NCBI RefSeq assembly: GCF_009193265.1
Contig: NZ_VZZZ01000002.1
Span: 245,824-309,823, forward strand
Source of the DNA: Marinobacter changyiensis
GTDB taxonomy: Bacteria > Pseudomonadota > Gammaproteobacteria > Pseudomonadales > Oleiphilaceae
Direction of reading: 5' to 3'
Length of the DNA stretch: 64,000 nt
Position 1 is the first letter of the stretch. Every line of letters begins with the position of its first letter. A model generated the notes under the pieces. That model saw only the letters and a program-made list of their open reading frames with translations, did not search any database and was not told the origin of the DNA. Below are positions 8,690 to 16,103 of this stretch, in pieces. Both the position numbers and the translations under genes were made by a program.

Positions 8690-8802
8690 GGAGCCGGCGG
8701 GAGGGTGTTTCAGAAACACGCTCCTTCGGCACGTCCATGTGACGCTTGAGCTCCGCCATCCATGGCTCCGCACAGTTTCTGAATCACCCTCCCGCCGGCT
8801 CC
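8690..8802 (-). repeat. Intergenic inverted-repeat element, copy 1
   Basis: The ends 8690-8717 and 8775-8802 are 28-base inverted repeats with one mismatch; the outer part is GC-rich (GAGCCGGCGGGAGGGTG) and the inner part is TTCAGAAAC. The interior carries, on the minus strand, GCGGAGCCATGGATGGCGGA, which recurs in copy 2 at 8926-8945. Drawn as RNA it gives one very long stem with a 57-base loop. No protein is encoded; it is best described as a non-autonomous palindromic repeat family. Confidence 0.75.
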
Positions 8803-8893
8803 TGTCAACTATGGGAGTCGGCCTGCGAGGTAAAAGCAGAGTATTGCGATGAATTTTCTGGAAAAGTGGATCGGCTAACTGAAATCTTCGGAA

Positions 8894-9002
8894 GTCGGCG
8901 ACGGGGACGTCCTTCTGAAACCCTGCGGAGCCATGGATGGCGGAGCGGAGCGTACAGGGAAGTATTCACAGCGTGTTTCAGAAAGGCGCCCCCATCGACG
9001 GC
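8894..9002 (+). repeat. Intergenic inverted-repeat element, copy 2
   Basis: Arms 8894-8921 and 8975-9002 are imperfect 28-base inverted repeats whose inner ends (TTCTGAAAC / GTTTCAGAA) match copy 1, while the outer arms differ in sequence from copy 1. The core GCGGAGCCATGGATGGCGGA is shared with copy 1 in the opposite orientation, followed by AGCGTACAGGGA, which is related to copy 3. It ends 45 bases before the SDR start codon, so it would lie in the leader of the SDR message. Confidence 0.75.
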
Positions 9003-9047
9003 TCTTGCACGCAAGTTTAAAACACGATAAACCAGCGGAAGACAACA

Positions 9048-9863
9048 ATGACACAGCGAGTATTTATCACCGGCGGTGCCAGCGGTTTGGGACGGGCACT
9101 GGCTCTGGGTTATGCCAAAGAAGGGGCCAAAGTCTGTATCGGAGACATCAATGCTGAGCAGGGCGCTGTCGTGGAGGAGGAAATCCGCCAGCACGGTGGC
9201 GAGGGTCTCTACGTCAACTGCGATGTACGTCGGTTGACGGATCTGGAGAAAATCCGCGACGCGCTGGAAAAAAAGTGGGGCGGCGTGGATGTGGTGGTCA
9301 ACAACGCTGGCGTCGCTTCAGCGGGCACCATCGAAAATTCCACCATGGCAGACTGGGAGTGGATTCTCGATATCAACGTGTTGGGCGTCGTACGGGGCTG
9401 TAAGGCTTTCACGCCATTGTTCAAGAAGCAGGGGGCGGGGACTTTTGTCAACATCGCCTCAATGGCCGGGTTAATGTTGGCCCCTTTGATGAGCAGCTAC
9501 AATGTGTCCAAGGCCGGTGTTATCGCGCTTTCGGAGACGTTGACCCATGAGCTGCGGGATGATGGCATTCATGTCAGTTGCGTTTGTCCCGCGTTTTTCC
9601 AGACCAACCTGACCCAGTCCATGCGTTCCGATATTGCCGGCGTGCAACAAAGCGTAGGCAAGTTGATGAAACGCTCCACCATCACTGCAGATGATGTGGC
9701 GAAAGCGATTATCCGGTCCGTGAAAGATCGAGATTTCTGGGTGTTACCCCACGTCAAGGAGCGCCGCATGTGGATTCTCAAACGCCATGCACCCTGGGCC
9801 TTTGACTGGCTCATGCACCAGGAAAGCAAACGCTGGATGAAGAAAATGGGGGGTGCGGCCTGA
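9048..9863 (+). CDS. Short-chain dehydrogenase/reductase
   Basis: A 271-residue classical SDR. The cofactor motif is TGGASGLG (residues 8-15), followed by NNAG (85-88) and the catalytic Ser138, Tyr151 and Lys155 (YNVSK). The C-terminal tail (KERRMWILKRHAPWAFDWLMHQ) is long and basic/aromatic, as in SDRs that accompany ACAD/APH clusters. In the lva pathway an SDR interconverts the 4-oxo and 4-hydroxy acyl group, and a similar redox step is the most economical role here (inference). Asp33 after the second strand suggests NAD(H). Confidence 0.87.
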   Translation: MTQRVFITGGASGLGRALALGYAKEGAKVCIGDINAEQGAVVEEEIRQHGGEGLYVNCDVRRLTDLEKIRDALEKKWGGVDVVVNNAGVASAGTIENSTMADWEWILDINVLGVVRGCKAFTPLFKKQGAGTFVNIASMAGLMLAPLMSSYNVSKAGVIALSETLTHELRDDGIHVSCVCPAFFQTNLTQSMRSDIAGVQQSVGKLMKRSTITADDVAKAIIRSVKDRDFWVLPHVKERRMWILKRHAPWAFDWLMHQESKRWMKKMGGAA

Positions 9864-9906
9864 CGTCGCCCACCCCTCTGGCAATAATTTAAAAGGAGAG
9901 TCCGTA

Positions 9907-10971
9907 ATGACCCAGATGGACCAGGCTGTTGATATCCGTGAAGGAGAGGAGCTGGATGCCCTCGCGGTTGATCAGTTCATGAAGCAGGCAATGCCGGACC
10001 TCTCGGGCGAACCCTCCATCCGTCAGTATCCCGGTGGTGCTTCCAATCTGACCTATCAGGTGGATTACGGCGATCGGTCATTCGTGCTGCGGCGGCCCCC
10101 GTTCGGAAAAATTGCCAGATCAGCCCATGACATGTTGCGCGAAGCGCGGGTCATGAAGGCGCTCAAGCCGGTTTACCCCTACGTGCCCGAGATCATTGCG
10201 ATATGTGACGATCACCAGGTACTGGGGTGCGATTTTTACGTTATGGAGCGGCTTGAGGGCATTATCCTGCGCCAGGATTTCCCCAGGGATTTTGAGCTGA
10301 GCGAGGGCGATACCCGCAAGCTCTGCCTGAACGTGATCGACAAACTGGTGGATCTTCATCGGGTCGATGCACAAGCGGCCGGCCTTAGCCAGCTTGGTAA
10401 AGGCCCGGGGTATGTCCAGCGTCAGGTTGGCGGCTGGAGCGACCGGTTCCGCAAGGCGCGCACGGAAGATGTGGGCGATTTTGAAGCAGTGATGGGCTGG
10501 CTGGATGACAAAATGCCGGAGGACGTCACCCAGTGTGTTATCCACAACGACTTCCGCTTCGATAACGTGGTGCTCAGGCAGGATAACCCCTTTGAAGTAA
10601 TTGGCGTGCTCGACTGGGAAATGGCCACCATCGGCGACCCGTTGATGGATTTGGGTAACAGTCTGGCCTACTGGGTACAAAAGGATGACGATGGCACCTT
10701 CCAGATGCTTCGGCGCCAGCCCACGCATCGGCCGGGCATGCTGAGTCGGGAAGAGGTGGTGGCGTACTATCTCGAGCAATCCGGTTTGCAGGTGGAACGT
10801 TTCGACTACTATGAAATCTATGGCCTTTTCCGGCTGGCGGTGATCCTTCAGCAGATTTACTACCGCTACTTCCATGGCCAGACCAACGACAAACGTTTTG
10901 CCGCCTTTGGCCATGCCGTACAGTATCTGGAGCAACGTTGCCAGAAACTGATAATAGCAAGTGATTTGTAA
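9907..10971 (+). CDS. APH-fold kinase, ACAD10/11 N-domain (LvaA) type
   Basis: A 354-residue aminoglycoside-phosphotransferase-fold protein. IRQYPGGASNLTYQV forms the nucleotide loop, LRRPP carries the Lys/Arg region of the N-lobe, HNDFRFDN (213-220) is the HxDxxxxN catalytic loop, and VLDWEMATIGDP holds the metal-binding Asp (about 236). This form is the one fused to acyl-CoA dehydrogenase in animal ACAD10/11 and free-standing as LvaA in Pseudomonas, where it phosphorylates the hydroxyl of 4-hydroxyacyl-CoA. AAGGAGAG precedes ATG at 9907; an upstream in-frame ATG at 9853 lies inside the SDR gene and is less likely. Confidence 0.87.
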   Translation: MTQMDQAVDIREGEELDALAVDQFMKQAMPDLSGEPSIRQYPGGASNLTYQVDYGDRSFVLRRPPFGKIARSAHDMLREARVMKALKPVYPYVPEIIAICDDHQVLGCDFYVMERLEGIILRQDFPRDFELSEGDTRKLCLNVIDKLVDLHRVDAQAAGLSQLGKGPGYVQRQVGGWSDRFRKARTEDVGDFEAVMGWLDDKMPEDVTQCVIHNDFRFDNVVLRQDNPFEVIGVLDWEMATIGDPLMDLGNSLAYWVQKDDDGTFQMLRRQPTHRPGMLSREEVVAYYLEQSGLQVERFDYYEIYGLFRLAVILQQIYYRYFHGQTNDKRFAAFGHAVQYLEQRCQKLIIASDL

Positions 10972-11660
10972 TGGCTAACCTCTATCTGATTCGACACGGC
11001 CAGGCCAGTTTTGGCAAGGCAAATTATGACGAACTCTCCGAGCGTGGTTGGGAGCAGGGGCGGGTTCTGGGGCGTTGGCTATCCGGAAAGGTGACGCCGG
11101 GCGTCGTGGTGGGGGGCAATCTCCAGCGTCACCGGGAAACCGTGGAAGCGATGGCCAGTGGTTTTGCCGGAAAATTGCCCGGTATGCAATCCATGATGGG
11201 CTTCAATGAATTTGATCATACCGAAGTCATCGAGCGTTTCCGGCCCGAGTGGGCCGATCGTGCTGTGATGACTCGGGATCTGTCGGCGTTTCCCAAGCCG
11301 GTGAGGGCCTTCCAGGAGGCGTTCGTGATGGCAGTCGAGCGCTGGGCAGGGGGTCTTTACGATCACGAGTACACGGACACCTGGCCCCGGTTTAAAGCAC
11401 GGGTTCTGGCCGCCATGGAGGAACTGATCGAGTTTGCCGACGGCACCGATGCATTGGTGTCAACCTCCGGTGGCCCGATTTCCGTTATGGTCCAGGGCCT
11501 TCTGGATCTTGATGACCGCAAAGCCCTCGGGCTCAATGAAGTAATCGCCAACACCAGCGTAACCCGCGTGCTCTATTCCGGCGCTCGCCGCAGCCTGTCG
11601 GTATTTAATAATTACAGCCACCTGGAAGCAGAAGACCCTGCGTTGGTCACGTTTCGCTGA
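10971..11660 (+). CDS. Histidine-phosphatase-family protein, second His absent
   Basis: A 229-residue phosphoglycerate-mutase-like protein beginning MANLYLIRHGQ, with the RHG motif at residues 8-10 and the second Arg in NLQRHRET. The C-terminal catalytic His normally seen as SHGGP is replaced: the segment reads LVSTSGGPISVM (Ser near 166). Its ATG overlaps the kinase stop by one base (taATG), so the two are translationally coupled. In a pathway with a phosphorylated acyl-CoA intermediate it could remove stalled phosphate or have lost phosphatase activity; neither can be decided from sequence. Confidence 0.82.
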   Translation: MANLYLIRHGQASFGKANYDELSERGWEQGRVLGRWLSGKVTPGVVVGGNLQRHRETVEAMASGFAGKLPGMQSMMGFNEFDHTEVIERFRPEWADRAVMTRDLSAFPKPVRAFQEAFVMAVERWAGGLYDHEYTDTWPRFKARVLAAMEELIEFADGTDALVSTSGGPISVMVQGLLDLDDRKALGLNEVIANTSVTRVLYSGARRSLSVFNNYSHLEAEDPALVTFR

Positions 11661-11662
11661 CA

Positions 11663-11679
11663 GGCACTGAGTCAGTGCC
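11663..11679. terminator. Hairpin after the kinase/phosphatase operon
   Basis: GGCACTGA-G-TCAGTGCC is a perfect 17-base palindrome 2 bases after the stop at 11660, between converging genes. It has no T-tract, so intrinsic termination is uncertain. Confidence 0.45.
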
Positions 11680-11714
11680 GTGCCTGCTGCCTGGACGTGC
11701 AGGCCGCAGTTACT

Positions 11715-11754
11715 CCTGCTGAACCGTTGTGATTCCTACTGAACCGTGGTGATC
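11715..11754. repeat. 20-bp tandem duplication across the dacB stop
   Basis: Two adjacent 20-base units (11715-11734 and 11735-11754) agree at 17 positions. The upstream unit (in the gene's sense) codes for the last residues ITTVQ and the stop codon of the PBP4 gene; the second copy lies just after the stop. Confidence 0.75.
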
Positions 11755-13280
11755 GCGGCAGGCGCCTGGGTGAGAGCGGTTCCTACCGGTGGACTGTAAT
11801 AAAGCGAGTAGAGCACACGGTCCAGCAGGGCCTGGCCGTTCCAGGCCGGTGAATGGTTGACCATTCCTACAATGACCCAGGTAGTCTGGGATTTGTCCCG
11901 GGTGAACCCGGCAATCGAGCGCACGTCTTCCAGATAGCCGGTTTTAATCCGTCCCTCGCCCTCCAGAGCGGTGTTCCGCAACCGGCGAATCATGGTGCCG
12001 TCCATCGCGATCAACGGCAGGGACGCCATCAGGTCCGCTGAAAACGGACTGTTCCACGCGCTTTGCAATATTTGTGCGGTTTGCCTTGCGGTAATGCGTT
12101 CGTATCGCGAAAGGCCAGCACCGTTGTCGATCACCATACCCCGGGTATTGATGCCCTTTTCCGCCAGCCAGTCGTATATTGCGCGGATACCTGACACCCG
12201 GTCATCTTCTTCGCCTTCAATGCGGTTTTCAGCGCCTATGGTCAGCAATAATTGCCGGGCCATGACGTTACTGCTCCACTTGTTGATATCACGCACAATG
12301 GTGACCAGATCCGGTGAGGTCGACCTCATCATCAGTCGGGCGTCGTCAGGGGTGGCTTCGTACCGATTAGTGCCGGTTAACACTCCCCCCATTTCGCGCC
12401 ACAAGCTGCGGATCAGGGCCGCACTGTATTCACGATGCGGCATCAACGAGAGGTAGGAGGAGGTACGACAACCCTGAGGCAGTTCACCGGTTACGCGAAT
12501 GGTGATGCCATCATCGTCGTGAAAGAACGGCTGCCATTCAAATCCCCGACGGGCGGGGCAGGGCGCTGCAGCAGTGGCGGTTACCCGGTTATCAATCCGG
12601 ATGTTGGCAAGCGCTGGCGTACTCCAGGCCTGGGTACCACGCTCATCGGCACGAACTTCAAAGTGCAGCAGGTTGAGGTTGGTCAGGTAAGCGGAGGGCT
12701 CAACCAGAAAGGGTGCAAACGGATTGGTGCCGTTGTCGTCAAACACCGGCAACCCCTCCGGCAAACGAAAATAGTTGCCATCCAGTACCAGATCGCCATC
12801 AATAGTATCCAGACCCATTGCGCGTAATTCCCGGATGGCACTCCACAGGCGCTCAATAGTGAGTTTCGGGTCGCCCCCCAGTTCCACGTAGAGATTGCCC
12901 TTGAGTGTACTGCCCGAGAGCACACCATCAGTATAGAAGCGGGTTTCCCAGTGATGGGTGGGCCCCAGGATTTCCAGGGCCGCATAGGTGGTGATCAGTT
13001 TCATGATCGAGCCGGGGTTCATCAGCTCATCGGCGTTGATGTACTGCTCGATGCCGGGGCCATTCATGGGAATGGCAGCGACGCTCAGGCCATCTTCGTC
13101 GGTCAGGGATTTATTGGCATAAGAGGCAACCTTGCCGCTCCAGGTACTCAAGGATTTCGTGCTCTCAGCCGTAGCTGTAGTGGTGATTGCAGGCATCCCC
13201 GCCACGCAGGCAAGTAGCAAAAGCCGACGGATACGGCGGGAAGAGGGCGTCGAAACTGACGCCAGGGCGCGACAAAACAT
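11736..13280 (-). CDS. dacB: D-Ala-D-Ala carboxypeptidase/endopeptidase (PBP4)
   Basis: A class C low-molecular-mass penicillin-binding protein of 514 residues (from ATG at 13280). A signal peptide (RRIRRLLLLACVAG...TATA) directs it to the periplasm. The three penicillin-binding motifs are visible: NPGSIMKL with nucleophile Ser near 91 and Lys near 94, KWSSN (SxN), and RIKTGYL (KTG). The long insertion between the first and second motifs (about 240 residues) is normal for PBP4/DacB, which trims and cleaves peptidoglycan crosslinks. A TTG eight codons upstream is an alternative start with no better ribosome site. The gene stands alone, converging on the LysR-linked operon. Confidence 0.9.
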   Translation of the reverse strand: MFCRALASVSTPSSRRIRRLLLLACVAGMPAITTTATAESTKSLSTWSGKVASYANKSLTDEDGLSVAAIPMNGPGIEQYINADELMNPGSIMKLITTYAALEILGPTHHWETRFYTDGVLSGSTLKGNLYVELGGDPKLTIERLWSAIRELRAMGLDTIDGDLVLDGNYFRLPEGLPVFDDNGTNPFAPFLVEPSAYLTNLNLLHFEVRADERGTQAWSTPALANIRIDNRVTATAAAPCPARRGFEWQPFFHDDDGITIRVTGELPQGCRTSSYLSLMPHREYSAALIRSLWREMGGVLTGTNRYEATPDDARLMMRSTSPDLVTIVRDINKWSSNVMARQLLLTIGAENRIEGEEDDRVSGIRAIYDWLAEKGINTRGMVIDNGAGLSRYERITARQTAQILQSAWNSPFSADLMASLPLIAMDGTMIRRLRNTALEGEGRIKTGYLEDVRSIAGFTRDKSQTTWVIVGMVNHSPAWNGQALLDRVLYSLYYSPPVGTALTQAPAAITTVQ

Positions 13281-13580
13281 AGAGAGCCATCCGTGAGAGC
13301 GCAAAAGGTGAGTTAAAGATAGCTCATATTCCGTTGCTACACTATGCGGACAAGCTCTACATGACGTTAAAAAATGCCACTAGAGACATTGTTTGTACTG
13401 CATTTTTGTCACCGCCTGTAAGTGGTCTTGTGAGTCAATCGCCTAATGTGGTCTTTCTGTTCAGGCATTGTGAACCGTCGCTTGTTAAGCTGTGATGAAA
13501 GGCAAAAGGGTCACTGCTCATTGGCGCTCGAGCCCGGAAATGAAAGTGACTTTTAAATCTGCGGATAAGGCTTTGAATCT
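13281..13580. other. Divergent intergenic region, no gene seen
   Basis: Three hundred bases between the divergent dacB and GST-like genes. The sequence is less GC-rich than its surroundings. I find no RNA gene, repeat or convincing short reading frame, and expect promoters for both genes here. Confidence 0.5.
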
Positions 13581-14420
13581 ATGGCGAAGGCATTAATGTT
13601 TAATCTCAATGTGTTGGGGTCAGTTGCGACCTCCTCCCTGTCGGCCTGGCGTGGCTGCCTGCTGGTCAAGCCTGCGGCCCAGCCGGAACAGCCGCTGGTG
13701 CTCTACGATATCGAAGCGTGCCCCTATTGCCGGCGGGTGCGTGAGGCGCTGACAGCGCTGCATCTGGATGTGGAAATTCGCCCCTGCCCGAAAGGCGGGC
13801 GCAGATATCGAGCTGAAGCCGAGGCTGTGGGGGGTAAACAGCAGTTTCCGTTGCTGATTGACCACAACACCAACACCGTGATGTATGAATCCTCCGATAT
13901 CGTGGCTTATCTGTTTCGCGAGTATGCCCGCCGGTCGGTACCAAAATATTACCGGTGCCGGATCTATCACCCGGTGATGGGCTCCATGGCCTCGATGGCC
14001 AGTGGTCTGCGAGGCTTACGGGCAAGAGTCGCAAAACCGGCAGCGCTGCCTTTGCACCTGTGGAGTTTTGAGGGCAGTCCGTTTTCCCGTCTGGTGCGTG
14101 AGCGGCTCTGTGAGCTTGAAATCAGCTATACCCTGCACAACCTGGGCAAGGAACATTGGAGCGAGATCGGCCCGGCGAAGCAGCGGATCAAACCCGGCCC
14201 CTATACGCCAATACCCGGTGGCAAACGTGATGGGTTTTTCAAGCTTCACGGGCGGGTTCAGGTGCCTTACCTGGAGGATCCCAACACCGGTGAATCCTTG
14301 TTCGAGTCCGCACGTATTCTTCGATATCTGGACCGCGAATACGGGGCTCAGGACCAGGAAAAGCGCAACCGGATATTTCATCGCAACACTCTAAATCAGA
14401 ACCTTAAATCAGAACCCTGA
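13581..14420 (+). CDS. Tandem thioredoxin-fold (GST N-domain) protein
   Basis: A 279-residue protein built from two thioredoxin-fold domains related to the GST N-terminal domain. The first, about residues 38-120, has a glutaredoxin-like CPYC (Cys47, Cys50), FPLLID and the glutathione-binding YESSDIVAYL. The second, about 157-262, has FEGSPFSRLVRERL in place of the Cys motif, then VQVPYLEDPNTGESLFESARILRYLD. So one half could be redox active and the other only bind glutathione. An N-terminal hydrophobic stretch (MFNLNVLGSVATSSLSAW) may be a weak membrane anchor. The C-terminal NTLNQNLKSEP is encoded by a short tandem repeat. Function unknown. Confidence 0.82.
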   Translation: MAKALMFNLNVLGSVATSSLSAWRGCLLVKPAAQPEQPLVLYDIEACPYCRRVREALTALHLDVEIRPCPKGGRRYRAEAEAVGGKQQFPLLIDHNTNTVMYESSDIVAYLFREYARRSVPKYYRCRIYHPVMGSMASMASGLRGLRARVAKPAALPLHLWSFEGSPFSRLVRERLCELEISYTLHNLGKEHWSEIGPAKQRIKPGPYTPIPGGKRDGFFKLHGRVQVPYLEDPNTGESLFESARILRYLDREYGAQDQEKRNRIFHRNTLNQNLKSEP

Positions 14421-14438
14421 ATCAGGACCCTGAAGCAG
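14392..14438. repeat. 13-bp tandem repeat across a stop codon
   Basis: Units TAAATCAGAACCT, TAAATCAGAACCC, TGAATCAGGACCC and a partial TGAAGCAG run from the C-terminus of the GST-like gene through its stop. The stop codon TGA (14418-14420) is the first triplet of the third unit. As 13 is not a multiple of 3, each added unit shifts the frame. Confidence 0.8.
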
Positions 14439-14454
14439 AGCAAGAGGAGGCGCT

Positions 14455-15378
14455 ATGAGGTTTCGGCTATCCAGACGGCATTTTCTCGCAGGTATGGCGG
14501 CTATGGGGCTCACTTTACGGGTGCCCGGGTTGCTGGCCGACACTTCCTCGAATGCCATCACCCGCGAGATTCCCGCCACGGGAGAGCCCTTGCCTGTGAT
14601 CGGTATGGGTACCTGGCGTACTTTCAATGTGGGTGGTGATCAGCAACTGATTGCCCAGCGCACGCAGGTGCTGAAGACGTTTTTTGATCTCGGTGGCACT
14701 CTGGTTGATTCGTCCCCCATGTACGGTTCCGCCGATGATGTGATGGGGCAGGCGCTCTCAGCGTTGGAGGCCCGGGACCGGGTGTTTGCCGCCACCAAGA
14801 TCTGGACCGGTGATGAAAATGCGACCCGCGAGCAGGCAGAGGTGTCGCGCCGTAAATGGCAAGTGGCCCGCTTTGACCTGTTGCAGATCCATAACCTGCT
14901 GGGCTGGGAAGGCCACCTGGAAACTCTCAAATCAATGAAAGCCGAGGGTGAGGTACGATACCTTGGCATCACGACGTCTCACGGACGTCGTCACCGGGAT
15001 ATTGAACGGCTGATGGCCACCGAGCCTCTGGATTTCGTTCAGTTGACCTATAATCTGCTTGATCGCGAGGTTGAGGAGCGGCTGCTGCCCCTCGCCCGGG
15101 AGCGGGGAATTGCGGTGATCGTGAATCGCCCGTTCCAGGGCGGGAGCCTTTTCCGGCGTTTTGATTCAGAACCTTTGCCAGCCTGGGCCGGAGAAGTCGG
15201 TTGTAAGAACTGGGCGGAGTTCTTCCTGAAATACATTGTTTCCCATCCCGCCGTCACCTGCGTGATTCCGGCGACCACCCGTGTTGACCACATGCGTGAG
15301 AACATGGGCGCCTTGTACGGGCCGTTGCCGGACACTTCCCAACGGGAACGCATGGCCCAATACGTCCGATCTCTCTAA
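14455..15378 (+). CDS. Tat-exported aldo/keto reductase
   Basis: A 307-residue aldo/keto reductase with a twin-arginine signal, LSRRHFLAGMAAMGL, at residues 5-19, implying folded export with bound cofactor. The AKR tetrad is recognisable: Asp and Tyr in VDSSPMYG, Lys in AATKIW and His in LLQIHNLLG. The C-terminal cofactor segment (CVIPATTRVDHMRENMGAL) is typical. AGAGGAGG precedes ATG. It is followed at 20 bases by a membrane protein. The natural substrate is unknown; quinone- or periplasmic carbonyl reduction has been suggested for exported AKRs, but not shown here. Confidence 0.87.
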   Translation: MRFRLSRRHFLAGMAAMGLTLRVPGLLADTSSNAITREIPATGEPLPVIGMGTWRTFNVGGDQQLIAQRTQVLKTFFDLGGTLVDSSPMYGSADDVMGQALSALEARDRVFAATKIWTGDENATREQAEVSRRKWQVARFDLLQIHNLLGWEGHLETLKSMKAEGEVRYLGITTSHGRRHRDIERLMATEPLDFVQLTYNLLDREVEERLLPLARERGIAVIVNRPFQGGSLFRRFDSEPLPAWAGEVGCKNWAEFFLKYIVSHPAVTCVIPATTRVDHMRENMGALYGPLPDTSQRERMAQYVRSL

Positions 15379-15398
15379 GGCAACTGGAGCAACTCCCC

Positions 15399-16058
15399 GT
15401 GGACTGGTCGAGTTATTCGCTGGCGGATTTCCTGATGTTTGGTCCCGAGGTTTTCCTGCGGCTTTATAGCCGCGTGAATCGGGATTTCTGGCCTTGGCCG
15501 GTGGTGACGGTCCTGGCCTCGGTGCTCATGGCGTGGCTGCTTACGCTTGGAGAGCTTTGGGCCAGGCGAGCGGTATTGGCATTGCTGGGGATGGCCTGGG
15601 TTTGTAGCGGGGCCGGGTTCATGCTTCGGTATTACGGCCCGATCAACTCCCCGGTGGAGTATTTTGGCTGGGGATTTATTGCCCAGGGTATCGCGCTTGG
15701 ATTGACCGCCGTGGTCTGGCGCCCGGAATCAGCCAGCCCTGACACCAGCCGGAGGAGGTTAATTGCTCTTGCCTGGCTGCTGGTCGTATGCCTATTGCCA
15801 TGGCTGGTGGTGATGGAGTCCGGAGAGTGGCAAGCGCTCGGGCTATTTGCCATTACTCCGGATTTGACGGTGCTGGCGTCGCTTTTTAGCCTGCTCCTGT
15901 TGCCCCGCAGGCTTCGCGCCTTACTGTTGCTGCTGCCTGCCTTGTGGGCCGTATTCAGTGCGCTCACTTTATGGACCCTTGGCATGACAGTACTGCTGAT
16001 CATGCCGTTGGCAACACTGGCTTTAATACCATTCGCGATAAGCTCGCGTCAGCGCTAG
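15399..16058 (+). CDS. Polytopic membrane protein, DUF6064-like
   Basis: A 219-residue hydrophobic protein starting with GTG, 20 bases after the AKR gene and probably in the same operon. About seven membrane spans can be drawn. The N-terminus (SSYSLADFLMFGPEVFLRLYSRVNRDFWP) resembles the DUF6064 family as I remember it. The family has no established role. The pairing with a Tat-exported reductase could mean shared periplasmic or membrane redox function, but that is only positional inference. Confidence 0.7.
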   Translation: MDWSSYSLADFLMFGPEVFLRLYSRVNRDFWPWPVVTVLASVLMAWLLTLGELWARRAVLALLGMAWVCSGAGFMLRYYGPINSPVEYFGWGFIAQGIALGLTAVVWRPESASPDTSRRRLIALAWLLVVCLLPWLVVMESGEWQALGLFAITPDLTVLASLFSLLLLPRRLRALLLLLPALWAVFSALTLWTLGMTVLLIMPLATLALIPFAISSRQR

Positions 16059-16103
16059 TGTCTCGTTGAGCACTCTTCTGTTAGGCACTCTGCTGCTGGC
16101 CGG

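Larger units (their letters stand above)
8627..9047. other. Gene-free interval holding two repeat elements
   Basis: These 421 bases separate the acyl-CoA dehydrogenase from the SDR gene of the same presumed operon. I see no credible gene. The interval holds a 13-bp tandem duplication and two about 110-bp inverted-repeat elements in opposite orientation (described separately). They could terminate or stabilise the transcript between the two genes. Confidence 0.7.

Noticed and set aside
8805..9194. A 129-codon minus-strand frame across repeat copy 2 and the SDR start
   Set aside because: It reads through the palindromic element and the SDR gene; there is no ribosome site and no family match.
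13361..13495. A 43-codon frame in the dacB/GST-like gap
   Set aside because: No ribosome site, no hydrophobic or family pattern; an open frame of this size is expected by chance.
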